A stretch of 64,000 nucleotides of DNA from Polycladidibacter stylochi (GCF_001562055.1 NZ_LLWE01000024.1:310001-374000); one strand, 5' to 3'. Counted from the first letter of the stretch, positions 38,313 through 46,827 are shown. Notes: a model not told the origin generated them from the sequence alone. A program made the numbers and translations.

Positions 38313-39525
38313 AGCGCCACAGAAAATGAAAGCAGATCAAACAAAAATGGGAAAATTTGACTGGCAAGACCCGTTCTTGATGCGTGAGCAAATCAACGAG
38401 GATGAAACGTTGATTATGCAAACTGCCCAAAACTACGCTCAAGAGCAGCTACTACCACGCGTGCTAGAGGCTTATCGCAACGAGCATACAGACCCGAATA
38501 TTTTTAGGGAAATGGGTGCGCTTGGTCTGTTGGGCCTCACCTTACCGGCCGAGTATGGCTGTGCTGGCGCTTCATATATTGCCTATGGTTTGGTTGCCCG
38601 CGAAATCGAGCGGGTGGATAGTGGATATCGCTCTATGATGAGTGTGCAGTCATCATTGGTGATGCACCCGATTTATGCCTATGGCAGCGAGGAACAACGC
38701 CAGAAGTATCTGCCCAAGTTGGCTAGCGGCGAGTATATTGGCTGCTTTGGCCTTACTGAGCCAGATGCGGGTTCTGACCCCGCCGCCATGCGCAGTAAAG
38801 CGGTAAAAACTGCAAACGGCTATCGCCTGACGGGCACCAAAACATGGATTTCAAACTCCCCAATTGCGGATGTTTTCGTGGTCTGGGTAAAATCTGAAGC
38901 CCATGATAACCAGATTAAAGGCTTTGTTCTTGAAAAGAACATGAAAGGTCTTAGTGCCCCGAAAATTGAAGGCAAGCTATCGCTTCGAGCATCAATAACC
39001 GGTGAAATCGTTATGGATGGCGTCGAGGTGGGAGAAGAGGCTCTACTGCCGAACACCGCTGGTTTAAAAGGTCCGTTTGGCTGTTTGAACCGTGCCCGCT
39101 ATGGCATTTCATGGGGTGTACTGGGCGCTGCTGAAGATTGCTGGCACCGTGCCCGCCAATACGGATTGGATAGAAAGCAGTTTGATAGGCCCTTGGCACA
39201 AACCCAGCTCTTCCAAAAAAAGCTGGCCGATATGCAAAGCGAGATTGCGCTGGGCCTACAGGCCTCGCTGCGGGTTGGCGAGTTATTTGATGCGGGCAAA
39301 ATGGCACCGGAAATGATATCCATCGTCAAGCGTAATAATTGTGGTAAAGCGCTGGATATCGCCCGTATGGCGCGGGATATGCACGGGGGCAATGGCATAT
39401 CGGAAGAGTATATGGTGATGCGCCATGCTCAGAACCTAGAGACCGTAAATACCTATGAAGGCACCCATGATGTGCACGCGTTAATTCTTGGCCGGGCACA
39501 AACTGGTTTACAAGCATTTTTTTAA
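38302..39525 (+). CDS. gcdH: Glutaryl-CoA dehydrogenase
   Basis: A 407-residue FAD-dependent acyl-CoA dehydrogenase that oxidises and decarboxylates glutaryl-CoA to crotonyl-CoA. GcdH-type features are [40 protein letters not shown] and the catalytic Glu in [20 protein letters not shown]. The substrate-loop [10 protein letters not shown] distinguishes it from straight-chain acyl-CoA dehydrogenases. Its ATG lies inside amaB (11-base overlap). The product crotonyl-CoA would feed the enoyl-CoA hydratase 3 kb away or a paralogue. An inverted repeat ends the unit at 39537-39571. Confidence 0.95.
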   Translation: MLTEAPQKMKADQTKMGKFDWQDPFLMREQINEDETLIMQTAQNYAQEQLLPRVLEAYRNEHTDPNIFREMGALGLLGLTLPAEYGCAGASYIAYGLVAREIERVDSGYRSMMSVQSSLVMHPIYAYGSEEQRQKYLPKLASGEYIGCFGLTEPDAGSDPAAMRSKAVKTANGYRLTGTKTWISNSPIADVFVVWVKSEAHDNQIKGFVLEKNMKGLSAPKIEGKLSLRASITGEIVMDGVEVGEEALLPNTAGLKGPFGCLNRARYGISWGVLGAAEDCWHRARQYGLDRKQFDRPLAQTQLFQKKLADMQSEIALGLQASLRVGELFDAGKMAPEMISIVKRNNCGKALDIARMARDMHGGNGISEEYMVMRHAQNLETVNTYEGTHDVHALILGRAQTGLQAFF

Positions 39526-39536
39526 AGCTTTTGCAG

Positions 39537-39571
39537 TGGCAGGCTACCAAAAACATTCTGATAGCCTGCCA
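39537..39571. terminator. Convergent-gene hairpin after gcdH
   Basis: TGGCAGGCTA (39537-39546) pairs perfectly with TAGCCTGCCA (39562-39571), with further partial pairing outside. It lies in the 59-bp gap between convergent gcdH and the DUF411 gene. No long T-run follows. Confidence 0.6.
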
Positions 39572-39584
39572 GCGAAGCTAGTTC

Positions 39585-40043
39585 TTATTCCCCAACAACA
39601 TAAAAGCTATCGGCTAAGGCTTTGCCATTTTTAAATGCAACAACGTGATAGCTTGCATCTGGGTCATTACCCATGCCGAGTGATCCCTGTGGCATGCCGG
39701 GCGTGGAAATGCCCGCAATAGCAGGTTTTTCTGCTAATAGCTTATCAATGGCTGCAAGCGGAACATGTCCCTCTAGAACATATTCACCCATAATTGCCGT
39801 ATGACAGCCTTGCAGTTCATCTGGCACTTGTGCCTGTTGCTTCACTGCGTCAAGATCTTCCAGATCGATTGTTTTGACCGAGTATCCAGCCTGCTTTAGG
39901 GCTTCGCTCCATGCCTCGCAACAACCACACCATGGTGTTTTGTATACAGTTACGTTTTCACCTTCGGCATGCACAGTTTGCGCACTCAAGGAAAGCATAA
40001 GGGCGACAAGCCCGCCAACAACAGAGTTAATTTGGAGTTTCAT
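39585..40043 (-). CDS. DUF411 metal-binding protein (putative copper handling)
   Basis: A 152-residue exported protein with a cleavable signal (VVGGLVALMLSLSAQTVHA). The mature part begins VTVYKTPWCGCCEAWSEALK, with the thioredoxin-like CxxC-type cluster of DUF411, then QGCHTAIMGEYVLEGHVP and PGMPQGSLGMG, which together give the conserved Cys, Met and His residues. DUF411 proteins are found with copper-resistance genes and are thought to bind copper in the periplasm. An AGGATAATACT site precedes the ATG. The gene next upstream (40083-40466) encodes another small secreted Cys/His-rich protein. Confidence 0.88.
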   Translation of the reverse strand: MKLQINSVVGGLVALMLSLSAQTVHAEGENVTVYKTPWCGCCEAWSEALKQAGYSVKTIDLEDLDAVKQQAQVPDELQGCHTAIMGEYVLEGHVPLAAIDKLLAEKPAIAGISTPGMPQGSLGMGNDPDASYHVVAFKNGKALADSFYVVGE

Positions 40044-40082
40044 AGTATTATCCTGATTGAGTTGAATTAAAAGTACACTCGA

Positions 40083-40466
40083 TCAGGTTAGTGGTGGACG
40101 CCAATGGGGCCATATAATACCCAGATTTGGCGATTGTATATTGGGAGCAATGTATTTGAATGTGGCAGCAGACAAGGCAAGTACTTTCTCAGGCGCAATT
40201 GCAAGGCCACAATGAAAAGCGCAACCGGCCTCCCCAGTACAATCAACGGTCTTTGGGCAGCATGAAACATCATCGGTGAGTTTGGCCTGATGCTGCTTTC
40301 TAATTGGTTTATTTATATTTTTGTTGTTTGCGTGATGTAATTCATGCTTCACGTTATAACTGGCAGAAGCCGCAGGTTGTATGTGTGCAGCTGCTTTTTC
40401 AAACTGTGCAAAGAGCAGCAGACTGGATATAAGCAGAAAAATTAAAGCAGCAAGTCGCAAACGCAT
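40083..40466 (-). CDS. Small secreted Cys/His-rich protein, putative copper-associated
   Basis: A 127-residue protein with an N-terminal signal (LAALIFLLISSLLLFAQFEK) and then a His-rich stretch (KHELHHANN) and the cysteine cluster SCCPKTVDCTGEAGCAFHCG. It ends WPHWRPPLT, resembling the proline-rich ends of small periplasmic proteins next to copper efflux genes. I do not recognise a named family with certainty. It lies 39 bases upstream of the DUF411 gene on the same strand, so a shared role in metal binding is a reasonable inference. Confidence 0.65.
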   Translation of the reverse strand: MRLRLAALIFLLISSLLLFAQFEKAAAHIQPAASASYNVKHELHHANNKNINKPIRKQHQAKLTDDVSCCPKTVDCTGEAGCAFHCGLAIAPEKVLALSAATFKYIAPNIQSPNLGIIWPHWRPPLT

Positions 40467-40544
40467 ACCTTAGGCATTAAGTTACTATGAGGTCTGCATA
40501 GCTTAGCCTGCAATTACCTTTGATGCAACAAATTGCGGGCCAAA

Positions 40545-41456
40545 CTAGGCTGCATTAACAAGCCGAGTGGGCTGAGCAGAACATTGTAATGCGGTAAATA
40601 AAGACATTTCCAACAGCCGCAGTGTTTCTTCTGAACCAACATTTGAAAATGGCATATCAAAACAAGAGCGCTCTGTTTTGTAGTCATTCGTCCCAGTGCT
40701 TGTTGTGAAATAAGCAACCTTGCCTGAATTTTGTGAGCGTTTGTCTGCACTTTCAATTGCTAACAAGTGCGATACAACGGAACCGTCTTGAGATAGGTCG
40801 AGTATGACGTCGGGATAATGGCTGTAATGGCACTGCAAGTGCGTAGCGTAACTATCATCTATGAGAGAGCTGCTGTCAGATACGATCAAAATCTCAACGT
40901 CTTCTATCAGGCGATCGAAATTACTTTCAAAAGTGTAGGGAAGATCGTCACGCACACTACTATGAGTATAGATTATTTCGCAGTTAAAGCTGTCTAATAA
41001 ACGCGCGAGCGCCTCACTAGTGGCACCCATACTCGCAAAACCAACACGTTTGCGCCGTAAGCGGGAAAGCACACGCGAGTTATAAGAGCCACGATGATAA
41101 CACTCCAATAGCAATAGCAAAGCACTTTCAGCAAAATCGGCAAGCGTATCGCGGCGCAAATCAATAACTTGTATGCCCTGCAAGGTTTCAGGTGCAATTA
41201 TTTGCCTATCATTAGGACAAGCAACAACAATTAATTTTAATTTCTTTAGCCCTTCAACCAGCTCACCTACAATCGGGTAACCGCATAGATTAATAATGAT
41301 TTCAGCGCTATGCTTGTATTTCTCGAGTGTATTACTTAGTTCAGAAATAGAGTTTATGAAGACGCAGTCAAAGTTACTTTGCAGCGTGCGGCAGACAGTT
41401 TCCGGCTGATAAAGGCAACCACTTGTCGCAAAGATCAAAGCCGTAGGTCTGTCCAT
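40545..41456 (-). CDS. Catalytically degenerate D-2-hydroxyacid dehydrogenase homologue
   Basis: A 303-residue protein that follows the D-isomer 2-hydroxyacid dehydrogenase fold while lacking its key residues. The nucleotide-binding GxGxxG motif reads GFASMGATS (residues 139-147). The segment RLIEDVEILIVSDSSSLI matches the L..sDi...H.P strand without the His. The INxxRG motif reads LDLSQDG (catalytic Arg lost), and the catalytic-His PHxG reads PFSNVG. It therefore probably no longer catalyses the usual reaction. It is transcribed divergently from gntK across a LacI-type palindrome, so it may be a regulatory or structural relic of a 2-ketogluconate reductase. GGGAACAAG precedes the ATG. Homology is by pattern, not search. 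Confidence 0.6.
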   Translation of the reverse strand: MDRPTALIFATSGCLYQPETVCRTLQSNFDCVFINSISELSNTLEKYKHSAEIIINLCGYPIVGELVEGLKKLKLIVVACPNDRQIIAPETLQGIQVIDLRRDTLADFAESALLLLLECYHRGSYNSRVLSRLRRKRVGFASMGATSEALARLLDSFNCEIIYTHSSVRDDLPYTFESNFDRLIEDVEILIVSDSSSLIDDSYATHLQCHYSHYPDVILDLSQDGSVVSHLLAIESADKRSQNSGKVAYFTTSTGTNDYKTERSCFDMPFSNVGSEETLRLLEMSLFTALQCSAQPTRLVNAA

Positions 41457-41482
41457 CTTGTTCCCTTTCCTGTAATCTGTTA

Positions 41483-41496
41483 TGGTATCGATAACA
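41483..41496. promoter_or_regulatory. LacI-type operator TGGTATCGATAACA between the divergent genes
   Basis: Left half TGGTATC and right half GATAACA give a 14-bp CG-centred palindrome with one mismatch, the hallmark of LacI-family operators and close to gluconate-repressor sites. It lies 27 bases upstream of the degenerate dehydrogenase start and 124 upstream of gntK. The LacI-type protein at 22044-23078 is the likely binder, by inference. Confidence 0.55.
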
Positions 41497-41619
41497 TAAA
41501 GCCAACATACTATCTATTTCACAGCTGTCAATAAGCACTAATGCAATAGGAGATTACAAATAAGTAAGTTACAAATCATATGACTAAATAAAAATACTAT
41601 GCAATTATAGGATGCGAAG

Positions 41620-42132
41620 GTGCTTCCACAAAAAACACTATTTATAATAATGGGTGTCAGTGGTTCTGGTAAAACAACTCTGGCGAAAAAACTAGAAGAA
41701 ATAATGAACCTTCGGTTTATCGAAGGTGATGACTTGCACCCGGAAAGTAATGTTAAAAAAATGTCTCAAGGTTATGCCTTGAGTGATGAAGACAGATACC
41801 CTTGGCTTAAAAATATAATTAAGAGAGCCAATGAGGAAGAGCAATGTATCGTTACATGCTCAGCACTGAAAGAAAAATACCGCTTATATCTGAGGGATAA
41901 TATTGAGCATTCTGTGTTGTTTATATGCCTTGAGGGAGAGCGTGACCTGATTTCTAAGCGCTTGCAAAACCGAGAGGGGCATTTCATGCCGGGCAGTCTA
42001 CTAACAAGCCAATATGAGGCTTATGAGCCCCCGTTAAACGAACCAGATACGATTTTGCTAAATGCGCATAGCCCAGTTGAAGATAATGTCCAACAAGCAA
42101 TTGCTTGGATAAGAGCCAATAAAGAAGAATAG
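41620..42132 (+). CDS. gntK: Gluconokinase
   Basis: A 170-residue P-loop kinase that makes 6-phosphogluconate from gluconate and ATP. Walker A is MGVSGSGKTTLAKKLEE. The gluconate-site region is IEGDDLHPESNVKKMSQGYA then LSDEDRYPWLKNI, and CSALKEKYR and GHFMPGSLLTSQYEAYEP follow as in GntK. The start codon is GTG at 41620 within GAAGGTG; the ATG at 41650 would remove the first strand of the fold, so it is rejected. It begins a likely operon with the downstream dehydrogenase (12-base gap). The product would feed gnd at 55.3 kb. Confidence 0.94.
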   Translation: MLPQKTLFIIMGVSGSGKTTLAKKLEEIMNLRFIEGDDLHPESNVKKMSQGYALSDEDRYPWLKNIIKRANEEEQCIVTCSALKEKYRLYLRDNIEHSVLFICLEGERDLISKRLQNREGHFMPGSLLTSQYEAYEPPLNEPDTILLNAHSPVEDNVQQAIAWIRANKEE

Positions 42133-42144
42133 AAGGAAGATAAA

Positions 42145-43029
42145 ATGAGCACTAAACAAAATGTAGCCGTTATCGGTGCGGGTATCATGGGCACGGCAAT
42201 AAGCACGCGTTTGTTGGAAATGGGTCATGCTGTGATGGTTTTTGACCTCGACACTGCGAAAGTAGAAAGTCTGGTTTCCAAAGGAGCTAAAGCTGCAAGC
42301 TCTGTTGCGAAAGCTGTGCAAGACAATGACTATGTAATTCTCAGTCTTAATCATGCCAATATTGTGCGGGCCGTTGTGCTTGGTGAAGATGGTGTGGCAG
42401 CAAATGGCAGCGCAGAAAAATTGCTGATTGATATGTCTTCAATTGATCCAGTTGACACTGTAGACATTGCGACAAAACTGAATGATGCCTGCCAGATGAA
42501 ATGGGTAGATTGCCCACTCTCAGGCGGTGCACCTGGTGCTCTTTCGGGTAAACTAACAGTCATGGCTGGTGGCGATCAGGAAGATTTCGCACGCGCAAAA
42601 GCGGTGATGGATGATCTATGCGCAAACTTCACCCTCATGGGCCCGAATGGCGCAGGGCAAACGACTAAGCTTATAAACCAACTCTTTTGCGCGGTTATTT
42701 TCCAAAGCTTGGCAGAAGCTGTGAAGGTGGCAGAAGCAGGAGGCGTTGACCCTAAGCTCATTCCGCAAGCATTGGCGGGTGGACGTGCTGATTCAAATCT
42801 CCTTCAAGAGTTTATGGTAAAATTCGCGGAGCGCGATTATACCCCGACAGGCCGTATTGGTAACATGCTGAAAGACCTTGATGCCCTACAAGCATTTACG
42901 ATGAAAACCAAAACGCCAACGCCAATGACAGGGCAGGTAGTTGAGATCCACCGCTTGCTCGTGGCGGCAGGTCTTGGCGATAAAGATACTGTCGAAATGA
43001 TAAAACTGCTTGATGGCCAAGCAAGCTAA
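42145..43029 (+). CDS. NAD(P)-dependent beta-hydroxyacid dehydrogenase (GarR/3-HIBDH family)
   Basis: A 294-residue member of the 3-hydroxyisobutyrate / tartronate-semialdehyde reductase / short 6-phosphogluconate dehydrogenase superfamily. The N-terminal dinucleotide site is AVIGAGIMGTAISTRLLEMG, the substrate motif is WVDCPLSGGAPGALSGKLTV and the catalytic Lys lies in GAGQTTKLINQLF. The acidic residue after the third strand (VFDLD) favours NAD. The substrate is not determined by sequence. Its position directly after gntK suggests a sugar-acid or aldonate intermediate. AAGGAAGATAAA precedes the ATG. Confidence 0.85.
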   Translation: MSTKQNVAVIGAGIMGTAISTRLLEMGHAVMVFDLDTAKVESLVSKGAKAASSVAKAVQDNDYVILSLNHANIVRAVVLGEDGVAANGSAEKLLIDMSSIDPVDTVDIATKLNDACQMKWVDCPLSGGAPGALSGKLTVMAGGDQEDFARAKAVMDDLCANFTLMGPNGAGQTTKLINQLFCAVIFQSLAEAVKVAEAGGVDPKLIPQALAGGRADSNLLQEFMVKFAERDYTPTGRIGNMLKDLDALQAFTMKTKTPTPMTGQVVEIHRLLVAAGLGDKDTVEMIKLLDGQAS

Positions 43030-43036
43030 CCAATAA

Positions 43037-43068
43037 AAGGCAGCGCGCAGGTAAATCGCAGCTGCCTT
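43037..43068 (+). terminator. Hairpin between the dehydrogenase and the EthD-like gene
   Basis: AAGGCAGC (43037-43044) pairs perfectly with GCTGCCTT (43061-43068) with a 16-base loop. The following bases are only weakly T-rich, so it may be partial or a processing site. Confidence 0.4.
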
Positions 43069-43095
43069 CTATCATGAAATGAGTGGAATAATAAT

Positions 43096-43416
43096 ATGAT
43101 CACGCGGCGAGCTTTTTTTGAAGGCAAGATAAAACAAGGGTGCGAAGAACTGTTTTATCAAGAGGTAAAAGAGAATTTGCTACCTGTCTGGCAGTCGATG
43201 CCCAACGTGCTTGATGTGCGCATTCACCGTATAGAAGCGGTTGATGACGGTGCTCCGCAAATATTCTTCATGCAAGAAATTGATTATCCATCTCATGAAG
43301 CAATGCAAGAAGCCATGCAATCGCCCAAGCGCGAACTTGCAAAGGCAGCTCATGAAAAAATCATGCGCCTATATGATGGTCGCCATTTTCATATAATTGC
43401 ACACTGCTATAATTAA
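43096..43416 (+). CDS. EthD-like dimeric alpha/beta-barrel protein
   Basis: A 106-residue protein with the short ferredoxin-like pattern of the dimeric alpha/beta-barrel superfamily. It begins RRAFFEGKIKQGCEELFYQE, then LPVWQSMPNVLDVRIHRIE and a C-terminal HFHIIAHCYN strand. This resembles EthD-like proteins, whose reactions vary widely. It follows the gntK operon on the same strand after a hairpin, so co-expression is possible. The function is unknown and no catalytic residue is assigned. Confidence 0.6.
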   Translation: MITRRAFFEGKIKQGCEELFYQEVKENLLPVWQSMPNVLDVRIHRIEAVDDGAPQIFFMQEIDYPSHEAMQEAMQSPKRELAKAAHEKIMRLYDGRHFHIIAHCYN

Positions 43417-43425
43417 CAGATAAAT

Positions 43426-43454
43426 TGCCGCGTCCGAACATCAAGGACACGGCA
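43426..43454. terminator. Hairpin between convergent EthD-like and heme monooxygenase genes
   Basis: TGCCGCGTCC (43426-43435) pairs with GGACACGGCA (43445-43454) with one C/A mismatch around a 9-base loop in the convergent gap. Confidence 0.55.
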
Positions 43455-43483
43455 TGGTGTGCTAATCTAGCTGTGGTATTGGC

Positions 43484-43798
43484 CTACTTAGGCTCGTGCA
43501 TAAATACTTCAAAGCCCTCGAAATGTGGGCCTTCTAAGTACATATGCGGGCGCTTGTCAGCGTTTTTATGTGCCTCAGCGAATTGTTGGGACTTAGTCCA
43601 ACCAACAAATGCCTCATAAGATTCAAATAATGTTTGCGAAGCGTATAGGCTGCATTCTTCTGTTTTGGGACCGCGTAGCATCTTGAATTCAATAAAACCA
43701 GGTACGGTGCTAAGGCGACGCTCCCTGTTTTGCCAAACATTCTCAAACTCTTCTTCATTGCCAGGCACAACACGAAAACGGTTCATGGCGATATACAT
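43484..43798 (-). CDS. Antibiotic-biosynthesis-monooxygenase-fold heme-degrading enzyme (IsdG/HmoA-like)
   Basis: A 104-residue ABM-fold protein. It begins MYIAMNRFRVVPGNEEEFEN followed by VWQNRERRLSTVPGFIEFKM, the pattern of the small heme monooxygenases. Asn6, the Trp in VWQNRE and the later His in AEAHKNADKR are in positions seen in IsdG/HmoA enzymes that open the heme ring and free iron. It is divergent from hmuTUV across 185-307 bases, depending on the start of hmuT, which supports heme use rather than antibiotic oxidation. A hairpin separates it from the convergent EthD-like gene. Confidence 0.78.
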   Translation of the reverse strand: MYIAMNRFRVVPGNEEEFENVWQNRERRLSTVPGFIEFKMLRGPKTEECSLYASQTLFESYEAFVGWTKSQQFAEAHKNADKRPHMYLEGPHFEGFEVFMHEPK

Positions 43799-44105
43799 AC
43801 AAACAATCCTATTGACTTACTGAGCGATGCCAAGGCGATTTTTAAATTTTGCCAGACTTTGTTTCCACTAGGATAAACATCAACTCATTTGGGCTTGTTA
43901 GCTGGCTGACCGAAAAGGGCTTGCTGGCTGCGATTGACAACCTTGCATTTGAGGATGAAAGGTGTTGACGTTCTAAATAAATATGAATATGAAAGTCAAC
44001 ATATATATGCAATTATGTATGTATTATCTCCTACAGCACACCAGAGAAGCCGAAAGCCACTCTGATGCGCTTGATTGTCAAGCGTTTCATACAAAGAGGG
44101 CCATT

Positions 44106-44972
44106 GTGTTTTTAGCGGCTAAACCATCTAGAGCAATTAGTTTGTTAGTATTTATACTAAGTGTGATATTGTCAAGCTTTGCAATGGCAAATGAACAAAG
44201 TAAGCGGATTATAACTCTAGGCTCTTCAATAACTGAGATTGTTTTTGCGCTAGGAGCGCAGGAGAGGATTGCAGCCGTAGATTCTACGAGTAGATATCCC
44301 TCTAAGGCTACGAAATTGCCAAATGTCGGCTACTTTAGGGCTTTAAACGCCGAGGGCGTAATGGCACTTTCACCCGATTTAATCATCCTCCAAGAGGGAT
44401 CAGGTCCAGAACCTGTGCTGGATGTACTAAGGGCGTCAGGCATTAAAATGGTTGAGGTCAAGGACGAGTTCACAACAGAAGGTGTGATTGCCAAAATAAA
44501 ACAGATAGGAGCCGCGCTACAGCTATCGCAAGAAGCCACTCGTTTAGCTGCAAAGGTAGAGAACGATTTTGCCGCCACTAAAAGTGCGATAGAGCTTAAC
44601 AATCAAGAAGAGAAGCCGACAGTTCTCTACATCATTTCTACAATGAACGGAAATATTGTTGCTGCAGGCAATAATACATCTGCTAATGCCATGATTAAAA
44701 TGGCAGGTGGTACGAATGTATTTGGCGGTATAGACGGCTATAAACCTGTCAATGCAGAAGCTATTATTGAGGCCGCACCACAAATTATTGTCGCTATGGG
44801 TCGTCATGGCAAAGTAAGCGTTGAAACGCTTATGGCAACGCCACAGCTAAAGCGCACACCGGCTGTCATGAACAAAAAAGTTTATGTGATGGGTGGTGCT
44901 TACCTATTAGGTTTTGGCCCGCGTGCACCACAAGCTCTAGAAGATTTACATAGGCTTATTTATGCAAAGTAA
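44106..44972 (+). CDS. hmuT: Heme ABC transporter, periplasmic binding protein
   Basis: A class III periplasmic binding protein of the heme/cobalamin type, 289 residues. I chose the GTG at 44106, which has AGAGGGCCATT upstream and gives a clean signal peptide (ISLLVFILSVILSSFAMA, then NEQ). The frame is open to an ATG at 43983, but that adds 41 residues before the signal. Mature motifs are IITLGSSITEIVFALGAQER and ALNAEGVMALSPDLIILQEG. The following gene (permease) starts within its last 11 bases. It delivers heme from an outer-membrane receptor that is not in this window. Confidence 0.93.
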   Translation: MFLAAKPSRAISLLVFILSVILSSFAMANEQSKRIITLGSSITEIVFALGAQERIAAVDSTSRYPSKATKLPNVGYFRALNAEGVMALSPDLIILQEGSGPEPVLDVLRASGIKMVEVKDEFTTEGVIAKIKQIGAALQLSQEATRLAAKVENDFAATKSAIELNNQEEKPTVLYIISTMNGNIVAAGNNTSANAMIKMAGGTNVFGGIDGYKPVNAEAIIEAAPQIIVAMGRHGKVSVETLMATPQLKRTPAVMNKKVYVMGGAYLLGFGPRAPQALEDLHRLIYAK

Positions 44973-46020
44973 ATTAGCTGTATGCGTGCTTATCTGTGTT
45001 CTGGGTGGCGCCATCGTCACCTCTATCGCGATAGGTCCGGGGCAAGTTAATATCCTGCAAGCTCTCGACATTATTTTAAATGCTACCAAGCAAAAAATCG
45101 GTTTACTCGCACCTAGTGAAAGCGCAGCTATCTCGACAGCTCACATCATTATTATGGAAATCAGATTACCGCGTATTCTGCTCGCAGGCGTAGTGGGGTC
45201 AATGCTTGCGGTTGCCGGTGCAATGATGCAAGGGTTATTTAGAAACCCGTTGGCGGACCCAGGCTTGATTGGCGTATCTTCAGGTTCAGCTATGTTTGCT
45301 GTATTGGCAATAGTGTTGGGTCCTATGCTGACAGCCCATTGGCCTGCTGATTTGCAAATACTGGTCTTACCGCTTTCGGCTTTTGTGGGCGGTCTTGCAA
45401 CAACGTTTCTTCTTTACAAAATTGCCACCCGTCAGGGCCAAACTTCTATTGCCACCATGTTGTTGGCTGGCATAGCTTTGGCTGCGCTCACATCCGCTGT
45501 AACGGGCACAATGCTGTTTTATAGCACTGATGAACAAATGCGTGACATAACCTATTGGACCATGGGGAGTTTGTCTGGTGCCACGTGGTTGAAACTGGCG
45601 ATTGTTACCCCAGTTTTGCTCGTTATGGTTTTAAGCCTCCATAAGCTTGCATTTGGGTTAAACGCCTTTGTTTTGGGTGAGGCCGAAGCCTACTACTTGG
45701 GTGTGAATACCCAACGCTTGAAGTACTCGATTATGATACTTGTATCCGTCTCAGTTGGCGTGGCTGTTTCAGTTTCCGGCATTATTGGCTTTGTCGGTAT
45801 CGTTGTGCCTCATGTCCTGCGTCTTGCTGTGGGGGCTGACCATCGTACATTGCTGCCCTTCTCGGCGCTTTTAGGTGCTATAGTCCTCATGAGCGCAGAT
45901 ACCCTAGCAAGAACGCTGGTTGCTCCTGCCGAGCTTCCTATAGGCATTATTACAGCCCTAATTGGTGCACCTGTCTTCCTATCAATCCTTTTAAATCGTC
46001 GAACCCTATTGGATCTGTAA
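44962..46020 (+). CDS. hmuU: Heme ABC transporter, permease
   Basis: A 352-residue inner-membrane permease of the FecCD/BtuC type, with about ten membrane segments. The signature VAGAMMQGLFRNPLADPGLI and GVSSGSAMFAV is present, as is the C-terminal GIIGFVGIVVPHVLRL, which contacts the ATPase. It overlaps hmuT by 11 bases and is followed after 9 bases by hmuV, so the three are one operon. It moves heme into the cytoplasm, where the divergent ABM-fold enzyme may degrade it. Confidence 0.94.
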   Translation: MQSKLAVCVLICVLGGAIVTSIAIGPGQVNILQALDIILNATKQKIGLLAPSESAAISTAHIIIMEIRLPRILLAGVVGSMLAVAGAMMQGLFRNPLADPGLIGVSSGSAMFAVLAIVLGPMLTAHWPADLQILVLPLSAFVGGLATTFLLYKIATRQGQTSIATMLLAGIALAALTSAVTGTMLFYSTDEQMRDITYWTMGSLSGATWLKLAIVTPVLLVMVLSLHKLAFGLNAFVLGEAEAYYLGVNTQRLKYSIMILVSVSVGVAVSVSGIIGFVGIVVPHVLRLAVGADHRTLLPFSALLGAIVLMSADTLARTLVAPAELPIGIITALIGAPVFLSILLNRRTLLDL

Positions 46021-46029
46021 GGAGGCACG

Positions 46030-46815
46030 ATGCTAGAAGCAAGAAACCTGTCATTTTCAGTGGGGCCTACCCAGCTCATCAATTCAATCAGCTTTCGAGC
46101 AGCTGCGGGCGAATTTACGGTTATCGTAGGGCCAAACGGCGCAGGAAAATCAACATTGCTGCGTTGCCTAAGTGGTGAGTTGACGCCAACAGGTGGCAAT
46201 ATTGTTATGCACGGCAAAGACCTAAAGCATTACCAGCCACAAGAGTTGGCCGTGCACCGTGCGGTGTTATCGCAATCCTCACAATTATCTTTCCCTTTCA
46301 AAGTGCATGAAATTGCAATGCTTGGCGTTAAAGCAAGTCAACTTGCTTTATCCAAGGAAGAAGCGAACCAGCGCATAGCAAAAGCACTTTCTCAAGTTGG
46401 CTTGCAAGGTTATGAGCACCGATACTACCAAAGCCTTTCAGGGGGGGAGCAACAGCGCACCCACATGGCGCGTGTGCTCTGCCAAATTTGGCAACCTGTT
46501 ACGCAACATGGCCCTGCTTGTTTACTTCTGGACGAACCCACAGCAAGTTTGGATTTGCGCTATCAAATATCCCTATTAGACCTTGCAAAAAGCTATGCGA
46601 GGAAAGGAGGATGCGTGGTGGCGGTTCTCCATGAACTGGATTTAGTCAAAGCCTATGCCGATCAAGTGTATATGCTAAAACAAGGGGAGCTTTTTAAGGC
46701 GGGCGATCCCCATGCGGCTTTGCACCAGGATGTGTTGATGGATGGTTTTGAGCTGGATCAGCGCATGCTCAATTTGAAGTGGGGCACACAAATGCTGGAG
46801 CCGCGTGCGCATTAA
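46030..46815 (+). CDS. hmuV: Heme ABC transporter, ATP-binding protein
   Basis: A 261-residue ABC ATPase. Walker A is VGPNGAGKSTLLRCLSGE, the Q-loop is VLSQSSQLSFPFKVHEI, the ABC signature is LSGGEQQRTHMARVLCQI, Walker B is CLLLDEPTASLDLRYQ and the switch His is VLHELDL. A strong GGAGGCACG site precedes the ATG. The segment after the signature has a short insertion (WQPVTQHGPA) typical of HmuV. It converges with the LysR gene, whose end is 12 bases away. Confidence 0.94.
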   Translation: MLEARNLSFSVGPTQLINSISFRAAAGEFTVIVGPNGAGKSTLLRCLSGELTPTGGNIVMHGKDLKHYQPQELAVHRAVLSQSSQLSFPFKVHEIAMLGVKASQLALSKEEANQRIAKALSQVGLQGYEHRYYQSLSGGEQQRTHMARVLCQIWQPVTQHGPACLLLDEPTASLDLRYQISLLDLAKSYARKGGCVVAVLHELDLVKAYADQVYMLKQGELFKAGDPHAALHQDVLMDGFELDQRMLNLKWGTQMLEPRAH

Positions 46816-46827
46816 AGCTACTTAGCT

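Noticed and set aside
43983-44105. hmuT starting at the upstream ATG
   Set aside because: It would place 41 non-signal residues before a good signal peptide; the GTG at 44106 has a proper ribosome-binding site.
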